This document shows, piece by piece, positions 20,906 through 28,872 of a stretch of DNA of 64,000 nucleotides (positions are counted from its first letter, which is position 1; each line of letters begins with the position of its first letter). Below the pieces are notes generated by a model. It did not search any database, was not told the origin of the DNA, and worked only from the letters and a program-made list of their open reading frames with translations. The position numbers and the translations under genes were made by a program. This stretch comes from Variovorax beijingensis (GTDB lineage: Bacteria; Pseudomonadota; Gammaproteobacteria; Burkholderiales; Burkholderiaceae_C). Location of the stretch: contig NZ_RXFQ01000002.1 in the NCBI RefSeq assembly GCF_003951285.1, positions 186,001 to 250,000 on the forward strand. The letters are read 5' to 3'.

Positions 20906-21898
20906 TCAGTCGGCAGTGATGTTCTGTTGCTTCGCAAGCTTCTTCCAGCGCTCCACGTCCTCGGCAATGACGGTGGCGAACTGCGCCGGCGCGAGCGGCG
21001 TGGCAATGGCCCCTTCGCGCAGGAAGTTGGCCGCGATCTCGGGCTTGGCCAGGATCTTGTTGACCGTGGCGTTGAGCTTGGCGACCACGTCGGGCGGCGT
21101 GCCGGCCGGTGCCAGCAGGCCCCACCAGAGTTCGAACTCGTAGCCCGGCACGGCGGTGGACATCGGGATGAGTTCGGGCGCGATCGGGCTCGGCTTCAGG
21201 CTCGTGATGCCCACGGCGCGCAGCTTGCCCGCGCGCACCATCGGCAGCAGCGAGGGGCCGCTGGAGATCAGGAGCTGCGTCTGGTTGCCGACCAGGTCGG
21301 TCACGGCCGGGCCCATGCCCTTGTACGGAATGTGCGTGATCTGCATGTCGCCGACCTTGGCCTTGAGCAGCTCGGTGCCGAACTGGTTGACGCTGCCCGA
21401 GCCCGACGACGCGTAGTTGTACTGCCCCGGCCTGGCCTTGATGGCGGCGATCAGCTCAGCCGGGGTCTTGGCAGGAAACTCGTTGTTCACCGCGACGATG
21501 AAGGGACCCTTGGCGAACATGGCCACGGGTGCCAGCCCGTTGATCGGATCGAACGGCAGCCTGGACTGCACGGCCGCGTTGGTCGTCATGCTCGAGGACA
21601 CGGCCACCAGCGTGTAGCCGTCGGGCGCGGCCTTGGCGACCTGGCCGGTGCCGGTGTTGCCGCTCGCGCCCGGGCGGTTGTCGATGATCACCGGCTGCTT
21701 GAGTTCCTCGCCCAGTTCCTTGGCCACCTGGCGCGCGAAGGTGTCGTTCGAGCCGCCCGCCGGGTAGGGCACCACGATGGTGATGGCCTTGCTCGGGTAG
21801 GTCGCGGTCTGCGCGAATGCGCCACCGCTCAACAGCAGGCCGCCGGCGAAGGCGGCCACGGCGAGCGCGCGCGGGCGAAGGGGCGAGGGAATGTGCAT
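20906..21898 (-). CDS. Bug/TctC-family binding protein
   Basis: 330 residues with a signal peptide ending FAQTA near residue 32. Family blocks: ITIVVPYPAGGSNDTFARQV, VIIDNRPGASGNTGTGQVAK, PDGYTLVAVSSSMTTNAAV, ITHIPYKGMGPAVTDLVGNQ. Distinct from the Bug protein at the operon end (17825), so the operon carries two receptors with no dedicated transporter. Likely ligand is the carboxylate degraded by the CoA transferase and lyase. Confidence 0.9.
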   Translation of the reverse strand: MHIPSPLRPRALAVAAFAGGLLLSGGAFAQTATYPSKAITIVVPYPAGGSNDTFARQVAKELGEELKQPVIIDNRPGASGNTGTGQVAKAAPDGYTLVAVSSSMTTNAAVQSRLPFDPINGLAPVAMFAKGPFIVAVNNEFPAKTPAELIAAIKARPGQYNYASSGSGSVNQFGTELLKAKVGDMQITHIPYKGMGPAVTDLVGNQTQLLISSGPSLLPMVRAGKLRAVGITSLKPSPIAPELIPMSTAVPGYEFELWWGLLAPAGTPPDVVAKLNATVNKILAKPEIAANFLREGAIATPLAPAQFATVIAEDVERWKKLAKQQNITAD

Positions 21899-21937
21899 CT
21901 GTCTTGTCTCCTGGTCTTGTTTGAAAAAGCGAAAGGC

Positions 21938-22807
21938 TCAGCCCGGCAGCAGGCCGAGGCTGCGCGCGCTCGCAACGATGGCGCGCGCGCGGATCACGAA
22001 GGGAATGTCGATCATCTTTCCGTCCACCACGTAGGCGCCCACGCCGCCGGCGTCGGCGCCGCGGGCGGCCTCGACCACCTTGCATGCGTGCGCGATCTCC
22101 TCGTCGGTGGGACGGAACACCTCGTTGGCGATCGCGATCTGGCTCGGGTGGATGCAGGTCTTGCCGAGGAAGCCGAGGTTGCGCGCCAGCATGGCTTCGG
22201 CGCGGAATCCCTCGGCGTCGCGGATGTCCGCGAATGCGCCGTCGTAGGCATGGACACCCGCCTCGCCCGCGGCGATGCGCACCGCGAACATCGCCTGCTG
22301 GATCGCGGCCGGCTCGCGCCGCGCAATGCCCAGCGGTTCGAACAGGTCGCCCAGGCCCAGCTGCAGGCCCGCCACGCGCGGATGCGCCAGCGCGAGCTCG
22401 GCCGCGGTGCGCAAGGCCGCGGGTGCCTCGATGTTCAGCAGCAGGCCGATCGGCGCGCCCACGCCATTGGCCTGCTCGGCGCGCTCGATCGCCTCGACCG
22501 CGCTGCGCACGTGGGCCGGGCTTTCGGGCTTGGGGATGTTGATCAGGTGCACGCCAGGCTGGGCCACGGCCGCGATGTCGTGCGCGAAATGCGGCGTGTC
22601 CATCGCGTTGACGCGAACGATCACGGTCTTGCCCGACGCGGCCATGCCGCCGCCTTGCAGCAGCTGCCGCACGGCGTCGCGCGCCTCGCCCTTGCGCGGT
22701 TCGGACACCGCGTCTTCCAGGTCGAGACAGACGCTGTCCGCCGCGCTGCCCAGGGCCTTGGCGAACAGCTCGGGGCGCGTGCCGGGAACGAAGAGTTTGC
22801 TTCTCAT
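21938..22807 (-). CDS. HpcH/HpaI-family lyase, CitE-like
   Basis: 289 residues from ATG 22807 (MRSKLFVPGTRPELFAKAL is the classical CitE-like start; upstream codons are leader). Cleaves a beta-hydroxyacyl-CoA such as malyl- or citramalyl-CoA. Blocks: DSVCLDLEDAVSEPRKGEAR, VIVRVNAMDTPHFAHDIAA, LLNIEAPAALRTAAELALA, GLQLGLGDLF and KTCIHPSQIAIANEVFRP hold the Mg2+ and CoA residues. First gene of the five-gene operon ending at 17825. The divergent LysR gene starts 77 bases away. Confidence 0.88.
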   Translation of the reverse strand: MRSKLFVPGTRPELFAKALGSAADSVCLDLEDAVSEPRKGEARDAVRQLLQGGGMAASGKTVIVRVNAMDTPHFAHDIAAVAQPGVHLINIPKPESPAHVRSAVEAIERAEQANGVGAPIGLLLNIEAPAALRTAAELALAHPRVAGLQLGLGDLFEPLGIARREPAAIQQAMFAVRIAAGEAGVHAYDGAFADIRDAEGFRAEAMLARNLGFLGKTCIHPSQIAIANEVFRPTDEEIAHACKVVEAARGADAGGVGAYVVDGKMIDIPFVIRARAIVASARSLGLLPG

Positions 22808-22865
22808 GCGCCGCAGTGTGTGCGGTTCATGAGGTCGGAAAAACACATGCCTCCTATGATCAGAT

Positions 22866-22880
22866 GATAGAAAATCTATC
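22866..22880. promoter_or_regulatory. Perfect dyad GATAGA-AAA-TCTATC, probable LysR operator
   Basis: Six-base arms around AAA, centred 12 bases upstream of the chosen LysR start (22885) and 66 bases upstream of the CitE-like start. AT-rich against a GC-rich background. Position suits autoregulation of the LysR gene plus control of the divergent operon. Confidence 0.5.
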
Positions 22881-22884
22881 TTCT

Positions 22885-23781
22885 ATGGAAACAGCCTATC
22901 TGCAAAGCTTTCTTCTGGTGGTGGAGTCAGGCTCCATGTCGGAGGCCGCGCGCCGCCTCGACCTGACGCCCGCGGCCGTGGCGCAGCAGATCCGCACGCT
23001 GGAGCGCGAACTCGGCGCGCCGCTGCTGGCGCGTGCCGGCCGCACGGTGCAGCCCACCGAGGCCGGACACCAGCTGGTGCAGCGGGCCCGCAACCTGCTG
23101 CGCGAGGTGAGCGACATCAAGGCACTGCTCGGCAGCGACGCGGCCGGCGGCGAGCTCCTGGTCGGCACCATCAACACGGCCATCCACAGCCTGCTGCCGG
23201 ACATCCTCGCGCACTTCGTGAAGGCGCATCCCGGCGTCAAGGTGTTCCTGCAGTCGGGCACCACGGCCACGCTCTACAAGGCGGTGCAGCAGGGCGAGCT
23301 CGACGCGGCCGTGTGCCTCTACCCGCCCTATGTGCTTGCCAAGACCTTCGACTGGTCGCTGCTGCGCGAAGAGCCGCTGGTGCTGCTGGCGCCCAGCCGC
23401 CTCGCGCGGCGCGATCCGCACGAGCTGCTGCGCACCTCGCCGCTGATCCGCTACGACCGCAACCTGGGCGGCGGCAAGCAGGCCGACCGCTACCTGCGCG
23501 CCGCGGGCATCGTGCCGCAGGAACGCTTCGAACTCAGTTCGCTGCTGGCGATTGCCATGATGGTCGACCGCGGCCTGGGCGTCTCGCTGGTGCCCGACAT
23601 CGCCTCGCCGCTGCTCGACGGCCAGCGCGTGGTGAAGATCGCGCTGCCGCTGCCGTCGGAACCGCGGCGCTTCGGCGTCCTGTGGCAGCGCGCATCGCCG
23701 CGCCTGCGCCTGATCCAGGGCTTTGTCGACAGCGCGCGGAGGGTGACCGAAGGGAAGCCGCGCGGCACGAACCACAAATGA
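22885..23781 (+). CDS. LysR-family regulator of the CoA transferase/lyase operon
   Basis: 298 residues from ATG 22885 (METAYLQSFLLVVESGSMSE), which gives the standard LTTR N-terminus; ATG 22864 would add seven residues and place the dyad inside the gene. HTH: SMSEAARRLDLTPAAVAQQI. Effector domain from about residue 88 (GGELLVGTINTAIHSLLPDI), similar to CysB/NAC-type folds. No clear Shine-Dalgarno is visible before either start. Divergent from the operon 17825-22807, which it most likely controls. Confidence 0.88.
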   Translation: METAYLQSFLLVVESGSMSEAARRLDLTPAAVAQQIRTLERELGAPLLARAGRTVQPTEAGHQLVQRARNLLREVSDIKALLGSDAAGGELLVGTINTAIHSLLPDILAHFVKAHPGVKVFLQSGTTATLYKAVQQGELDAAVCLYPPYVLAKTFDWSLLREEPLVLLAPSRLARRDPHELLRTSPLIRYDRNLGGGKQADRYLRAAGIVPQERFELSSLLAIAMMVDRGLGVSLVPDIASPLLDGQRVVKIALPLPSEPRRFGVLWQRASPRLRLIQGFVDSARRVTEGKPRGTNHK

Positions 23782-23782
23782 A

Positions 23783-23806
23783 AAGGGCCGCCCGCAGGCG
23801 ACCCTT
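23783..23806. terminator. Hairpin between convergent LysR and BMP genes
   Basis: AAGGGCCGCC (23783-23792) pairs with GGCGACCCTT (23797-23806) with a CGCA loop and one mismatch. It sits directly after the LysR stop and before the convergent BMP stop. A second, weaker pair AAAGCG/CGCTTT follows near 23812-23831. Confidence 0.5.
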
Positions 23807-23829
23807 CATGCAAAGCGCGCAGCGCCGCT

Positions 23830-25002
23830 TTACTTCTTGTCCCCGCCCGGCACCTTGCCTTCCACGCCCTTGACGTAGAAGTTCACGCCCGAAAGAAACT
23901 TGTCGTCGGCCACCGCATCCTTGGCGACCACTTCCTTGCCGTCCTGGCCCAGGATCGGGCCCTTCCAGATCGCGAAGCTGCCGTCCTTCAGGCCCTTCTT
24001 CACTTCCTCGACCTTGGCCTTGGTTTCGGCCGGCACATCCTCGGCGATCGAGACGATGTCGATGGCGCCTTCCTTCACGCCCCACCAGCTCTGGCCCGTG
24101 GCCCACTTGCCGTCGAGCGCGTCCTGCGTGGCCTTGATGTAGTACGGCGCCCAGTTGATGGTGGCCGAGGCCAGGTGGGCCTTGGGACCGTAGGCGGTCA
24201 TGTCGGAGTCCCAGCCGAAGGCGCGCTTGCCCTTTTCCTGCGCGGTCTTGAGCACGGCCGGCGAGTCGGTGTTCTGGAACAGCACGTCGGCGCCGCCATT
24301 GATGAGGGCGGTGGCGGCTTCGGTTTCCTTCGGCGGGCTGAACCATTCGTTCACCCAGACCACCTTGGTGGTGATCTTCGGGTTGACCGACTGCGCGCCC
24401 AGCGTGAAGCTGTTGATGTTGCGCAGCACCTCGGGAATCGGCACCGAGCCAACCACGCCGAGCGTGTTGCTCTTGGTCATGGCGCCGGCAATGATGCCGG
24501 CCATGTAGGCGCCTTCGTAGGTGCGGCTGTCGTAGGTGCGCATGTTCTCGGCGGTCTTGTAGCCGGTGGCATGCTCGAACTTCACGTCCTTGCTGTCGGT
24601 GGCCACCTTGAGCATCGGCTCCATGTAGCCGAAGGTGGTACCGAAGATCAGCTTGTTGCCCTGCCCGACCATGTCGCGGAACACGCGCTCGGCGTCGGCG
24701 CCCTCGGGCACGCTCTCGACGAAGGTGGTCTTGATCTTGTCGCCGAATTCCTTCTCGAGCGCCTTGCGGCCGTTGTCGTGCGCAAAGGTCCAGCCGCCGT
24801 CGCCCACCGGGCCGATGTATGCGAATGCGATGTTGAGCGGCGCAGCCGGTGCCGGCGCGGCGGCAGCGGGTGCCGGCGCCGGTGCCGGGGTTGCAGCCGG
24901 TGCAGCCGCTTCCTCTTTCTTGCCGCAGCCGATCAGGGCCGCCGAAGCGACCGCCGTGAGGGCGGCCAGCTTGAGCAGGGAGCGCTTGTTCAGATCATTC
25001 AT
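23830..25002 (-). CDS. BMP-family lipoprotein, purine nucleoside ABC receptor
   Basis: 390 residues. Lipoprotein signal with LIGC and lipidated Cys26, then a low-complexity Ala/Pro linker (about 30-50) and the BMP domain (NIAFAYIGPVGDGGWTFAHD, ESVPEGADAERVFRDM, FGYMEPMLKVATDS). Delivers ligand to the two permeases and ATPase encoded upstream (25052-28772). Family members such as PnrA and BmpA bind purine nucleosides; urate or xanthine is also possible given the xdh and AzgA genes upstream. Ribosome site GAGGA nine bases before ATG 25002. Confidence 0.9.
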   Translation of the reverse strand: MNDLNKRSLLKLAALTAVASAALIGCGKKEEAAAPAATPAPAPAPAAAAPAPAAPLNIAFAYIGPVGDGGWTFAHDNGRKALEKEFGDKIKTTFVESVPEGADAERVFRDMVGQGNKLIFGTTFGYMEPMLKVATDSKDVKFEHATGYKTAENMRTYDSRTYEGAYMAGIIAGAMTKSNTLGVVGSVPIPEVLRNINSFTLGAQSVNPKITTKVVWVNEWFSPPKETEAATALINGGADVLFQNTDSPAVLKTAQEKGKRAFGWDSDMTAYGPKAHLASATINWAPYYIKATQDALDGKWATGQSWWGVKEGAIDIVSIAEDVPAETKAKVEEVKKGLKDGSFAIWKGPILGQDGKEVVAKDAVADDKFLSGVNFYVKGVEGKVPGGDKK

Positions 25003-25051
25003 TGTCGGAAATCCTCAAAAAGGACAGGTTGGCGGAAATCGAGAAGCGAGA

Positions 25052-25975
25052 TTATGAGCCGGGGTAGAACGGTTTTCCGATGGATGCCGGCATGTTGATG
25101 CGAATGAATGCCGGGTTGCGCGAGATCAGCGCCAGTACCACGATGGGCGCGATGTACTGCAGCATGCTGAGGAACTGCGGCGGCACGTCGACGCCGCTGC
25201 TCTGCAGGTGGAAGCCCAGCATCGAGACGCCGCCGAACAGGTAGGCGCCCAGCAGCACGCGGATCGGCCGCCAGGTGGCGAAGGTGGTGAGCGCCAGCGC
25301 GATCCAGCCGCGGCCCGCGACCATGCCTTCGACCCACAGCGGCGTGTAGACGGTGGAGAGGTACGCCCCTGCAAGCCCGCACAGCGCGCCGCCCGCGATC
25401 ACCGCCATGAAGCGGATGCGCCGCACCGGATAGCCCAGCGCATGCGCCGACTCGGGCGACTCGCCCACCGACCGCAGCACGAGCCCGGCGCGGGTGCGGT
25501 AGAGAAACCAGATGAGGCCGAAGGTCAGGACGACCGCGAAATACACCATGGGGTGGTGGCGGAAAAGCGCGGGTCCGACGAGCGGGATGTCGCTAAGCAC
25601 CGGCACCGCGTACGACACGCTCTCGGGCAGCTTGGCCTGCACGAAGTTGATGCCCACGAAGGCGGAAAAGCCGACGCCGAACAGGCTGAGCGCGAGCCCG
25701 GTGGCGTACTGGTTGGTGTTGAGCCAGATCACCAGCACGCCGAAGAAGGCGGCAAGCAAGGCGCCGGCCGCCATGCCGGCCAGGAAGCCGAGCCAGGGGT
25801 TGTGGGTGGTGACGACGGTCGCAAAGCCGGCGATGGCGGCGCAGAGCATCACGCCCTCGGCGCCGAGGTTGACAATGCCGGCCTTCTCGTTGATCAGGAG
25901 GCCCAGTGCCGCGATCGCGAGCACGGTGCCGGCGCTCAGCGTGGAACCCAGCAGGAGTGCGTAGCTGTCAAACAT
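25052..25975 (-). CDS. ABC transporter permease, NupQ-like
   Basis: 307 residues from ATG 25975 (MFDSYALLLGSTLSAGTVLA); eight to nine hydrophobic segments. Branched-chain-amino-acid-type permease fold (BPD_transp_2) with GLLINEKAGIVNLGAEGVML and SVGESPESAHALGYPVRRIR, the second being the coupling loop to the ATPase. Pairs with the permease at 26099. The open frame upstream of 25975 covers a repeat-like intergenic stretch and is not used. Confidence 0.9.
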   Translation of the reverse strand: MFDSYALLLGSTLSAGTVLAIAALGLLINEKAGIVNLGAEGVMLCAAIAGFATVVTTHNPWLGFLAGMAAGALLAAFFGVLVIWLNTNQYATGLALSLFGVGFSAFVGINFVQAKLPESVSYAVPVLSDIPLVGPALFRHHPMVYFAVVLTFGLIWFLYRTRAGLVLRSVGESPESAHALGYPVRRIRFMAVIAGGALCGLAGAYLSTVYTPLWVEGMVAGRGWIALALTTFATWRPIRVLLGAYLFGGVSMLGFHLQSSGVDVPPQFLSMLQYIAPIVVLALISRNPAFIRINMPASIGKPFYPGS

Positions 25976-26044
25976 GTTGCTCGCCCCCAAGCTGCGCGGC
26001 ACTACGTGTCCGCTTCGCCAACCCCCTACCGGGGGCAACACCAG

Positions 26045-26069
26045 CGGCCCGGCAAAGCCGGTTCCGCGG
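26045..26069. repeat. 25-bp dispersed repeat, copy 1
   Basis: A 25-bp sequence around the palindrome CCGGCAAAGCCGG, identical to 31349-31373. It lies between the two permease genes, whose 123-base gap contrasts with the tight packing elsewhere in the operon. The flanking stretch from about 25978 also contains CCCCCTACCGGGGG, a further hairpin. Confidence 0.55.
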
Positions 26070-26098
26070 TGTTCCTGGAAGTGAATTCATCGTGTGCT

Positions 26099-27247
26099 TC
26101 ATGTGGACTCCGTGGAACGCACGATCGGCGCGGTCAAAGGCGTGCTGGCTTGCAGCGAACTCGTCGTCATCGTGGAGGCCACCGCCTTCGCAGCGGCCTT
26201 GCGGCGGATGCGGTAGGCGATCAAGGTGTCGCAGGCCAGCAGCGTGAAGAGCAGGAGGCCCTGGAATACGCCGGTCAGCGACTTGGGCAGGCCCAGGCGA
26301 GACTGCGCAAGCTCGCCGCCGATGTAGAACATGCTCATGAGGATCGCCGAGAACACCATGCCCACCGGATGCAGCCGGCCGACGAAGGCCACGATGATGG
26401 CCGCGAAGCCGTAGCCCGCCGGCACGTAGGGTGTGAGCTGGCCGAGCGGGCCGGCGACTTCGAGCGCACCGGCCAGGCCCGCCGCGCCGCCCGAGGCCAG
26501 CAGCGCGATCCAGATCGCGCGCCGCGCCGAAAAGCCCGCATAGCGCGCGGCAGCCGGCGCGAGCCCGCCGACCTGCTGCGCAAAGCCTGCCCGCGTGCGG
26601 AACAGGAACACCCAGAGCGCGCCCACGCCCAGCAGCGCGATGATCAGCCCGATGCTCACGCGCGAGCCCTTGAAGAGCCGCGGGATCTGCGTCACCGCCT
26701 CGAAGGTCTTCGATTGCGGAAAGTTGTAGCCCTGCGGATCCTTCCACGGGCCGAACACCATGTAGCCCAGCAGCAGCGTGGCCACGTACACGAGCATCAG
26801 GCTCACGAGGATTTCGTTGGCGTTGAACCGGTCGCGCAGGAAGGCCACGATGCCCGCCCACACCATGCCGCCGACGGTGCCCGCGACCAGGATGGCCACG
26901 ACGATCCACGAGCCCGTGGTCTTGTCGGCCATCAGCGCGACGCCGCCCGCGGCGATGGCGCCGAACACGAACTGGCCCTCGGCGCCGATGTTCCAGACGT
27001 TGGAGCGGAAGCACACCGCCAGCCCGAGCGCGATGATGAGCAGCGGCGTCGCCTTGATCGTGAGCTCGCCGATCGCGTAGCCGCTCTTGATCGGCTCGTA
27101 GAAGAACACCAGCAGGCCCTTGACCGGGTCCTTGCCGAGCGCGGCGAACAGCGCCACGCCGATCAGCACGGTGATCAGCAGCGCGAGGATCGGCGAGGCA
27201 AAGGTCCAGAAGCGCGACAGCTCCGGGCGCGGTTCGAGCTTAAGCAT
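26099..27247 (-). CDS. ABC transporter permease, NupP-like
   Basis: 382 residues, about ten hydrophobic segments. Starts MLKLEPRPELSRFWTFASPI. Blocks KATPLLIIALGLAVCFRSNV and WNIGAEGQFVFGAIAAGGVA are diagnostic of the nucleoside-type permease (COG4603), and GLAPAAARYAGFSARRAIWI is the coupling loop. Its start overlaps the ATPase stop by eight bases, so translation is coupled. The short C-terminal tail after the last helix is polar and Ser/Thr-rich. Confidence 0.9.
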   Translation of the reverse strand: MLKLEPRPELSRFWTFASPILALLITVLIGVALFAALGKDPVKGLLVFFYEPIKSGYAIGELTIKATPLLIIALGLAVCFRSNVWNIGAEGQFVFGAIAAGGVALMADKTTGSWIVVAILVAGTVGGMVWAGIVAFLRDRFNANEILVSLMLVYVATLLLGYMVFGPWKDPQGYNFPQSKTFEAVTQIPRLFKGSRVSIGLIIALLGVGALWVFLFRTRAGFAQQVGGLAPAAARYAGFSARRAIWIALLASGGAAGLAGALEVAGPLGQLTPYVPAGYGFAAIIVAFVGRLHPVGMVFSAILMSMFYIGGELAQSRLGLPKSLTGVFQGLLLFTLLACDTLIAYRIRRKAAAKAVASTMTTSSLQASTPLTAPIVRSTEST

Positions 27248-28772
27248 GGATCGCCTCCTTGATGTTGTTGTTCTTCTTCTCCCAGAGGCCGCTCATCCAT
27301 TCGCCGATCTGCGGCAGCGTGGCGGCCGCGCGGTCGATGGAAGGCGACAGCCGGCCCTTGGCGATCACGTGCAGCCGGTCGCTGATGTCGAACAGCTCGT
27401 CGAGCTCCTCGCTGACCACCAGCACCGCGCAGCCGGCATCGCGCAGCGCAAGGATCTCGCCGCGGATCAGCGCGGCCGCGCCCACGTCCACGCCCCAGGT
27501 CGGCTGCGAGACGATGAAGAGCTTGGGGTTGGCGTCGATCTCGCGGCCGACGATGTATTTCTGCAGGTTGCCGCCCGAGAGCGAGCGCGCCGCGGCATTC
27601 GGGCCGCCGGCCTTGACGTTGAAGCGCTCGATGATGACCCGCGCGTGCTTTTCGAGCGCCCCGGTGCGGATCCAGCCGCCCTTGCCCACCGCATTGCCGC
27701 GCGTGAGCAGCAGGTTGTGCGCAAGCCCGAGCGTGGGCACCGCGCCGCGGCCCAGCCGCTCCTCGGGCACGAAGTGCAGGCCCATCGCGCGCCGCGCGCG
27801 CGGCCGCAGCCGGCCGGCCGGCTTGCCGAACACCTGCACCATGGCGGGCTCGGCGCGCACGTCCTCGCCCGAGAGCGCGTAGAGCAGCTCCTTCTGCCCG
27901 TTGCCGGACACGCCCGCAATGCCGACCACTTCGCCCGCCCGGACCTCGAACGAGATGCCGTCGAGATCGACACCGAACTGGTCTTCCCGCGCCAGCGTGA
28001 GCGCGTTCACGCGCAGCGCCACCGCGCCCGCATGCACCGGCCGGTGCTGCAGGGGCGGCGGCTCGCTGCCGATCATCAGCCGCGAGAGCGACTCGTTGCT
28101 TTCGTTCTGCGGATTGCACACGCCCGTCACCTTGCCGCCACGCAGCACCGTGCAAGCCGTGCACAGCTCGCGGATCTCGTGCAGCTTGTGGCTGATGTAG
28201 AGGATGCTGCAGCCCTCCGACGCCAGCTTGTTGAGCACGCCGAAGAGCTTGACCACCGCCTGCGGCGTGAGCACCGAGGTCGGTTCGTCGAGGATCAGCA
28301 GCTTGGGGTTGGTGAGCAGCGCGCGGATGATTTCCACGCGCTGCATCTCGCCCACCGACAACGTGTGCACCGGCCGCGAGGGATCGATGTCCAGGCCGTA
28401 TTCGCTGGCCTTGGCCGTGATGCTGCGCGCCACCTCGGCCAGTTGCAGCGACTTGTCCAGGCCCAGCCACACGTTCTCGGCCACGGTGAGCGTGTCGAAC
28501 AGGCTGAAGTGCTGGAACACCATGCTGATGCCCAGCGCCCTCGCCTGCTGCGGGTTGCGCAGGCTGACGGGCTGGCCGTCGAAGGTGACGGTGCCTTCGT
28601 CGGGCTTGACCGAGCCGTAGATGATCTTCATCAGGGTCGATTTGCCGGCGCCGTTCTCGCCGAGCACGGCATGGATCTCGCCGGGCGCCACGGCCAGAGA
28701 GATGTCGCTGTTCGCCACCACCGCGGGGTAGCGCTTGGTGATGTTCGCGAGCTGGAGTCTGGGGGTTGTCAT
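27240..28772 (-). CDS. Two-domain ABC ATPase of the purine nucleoside importer (NupO-like)
   Basis: 510 residues from ATG 28772 (MTTPRLQLANITKRYPAVVA); an in-frame ATG at 28811 would add 13 residues. First ABC domain about 1-230: Walker A GENGAGKSTLMK, signature LSVGEMQRVEI, Walker B LLILDEPTSVLTP. Second domain about 255-500: degenerate Walker A GVSGNGQKELLY, signature LSGGNLQKYIVGRE. This tandem layout is that of sugar/nucleoside importers. It energises the two permeases that follow. Cytoplasmic face of the inner membrane. Confidence 0.92.
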   Translation of the reverse strand: MTTPRLQLANITKRYPAVVANSDISLAVAPGEIHAVLGENGAGKSTLMKIIYGSVKPDEGTVTFDGQPVSLRNPQQARALGISMVFQHFSLFDTLTVAENVWLGLDKSLQLAEVARSITAKASEYGLDIDPSRPVHTLSVGEMQRVEIIRALLTNPKLLILDEPTSVLTPQAVVKLFGVLNKLASEGCSILYISHKLHEIRELCTACTVLRGGKVTGVCNPQNESNESLSRLMIGSEPPPLQHRPVHAGAVALRVNALTLAREDQFGVDLDGISFEVRAGEVVGIAGVSGNGQKELLYALSGEDVRAEPAMVQVFGKPAGRLRPRARRAMGLHFVPEERLGRGAVPTLGLAHNLLLTRGNAVGKGGWIRTGALEKHARVIIERFNVKAGGPNAAARSLSGGNLQKYIVGREIDANPKLFIVSQPTWGVDVGAAALIRGEILALRDAGCAVLVVSEELDELFDISDRLHVIAKGRLSPSIDRAAATLPQIGEWMSGLWEKKNNNIKEAIHA

Positions 28773-28820
28773 GCCGGGTTTCGTGGGTTTTGTCTCGTTC
28801 AACAGCAACAAGCGGGGACA

Positions 28821-28837
28821 GCTATAAGTTTAATAGC
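28821..28837. repeat. Short dispersed palindrome GCTAT-N7-ATAGC
   Basis: AT-rich palindrome in the gap between the AzgA-type permease stop and the ATPase start; related in size and ends to 710-726. Probably a small dispersed intergenic element. Confidence 0.35.
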
Positions 28838-28872
28838 GTCCCTGCATCCATCGGCGCCCGACGGCGCTTCGC

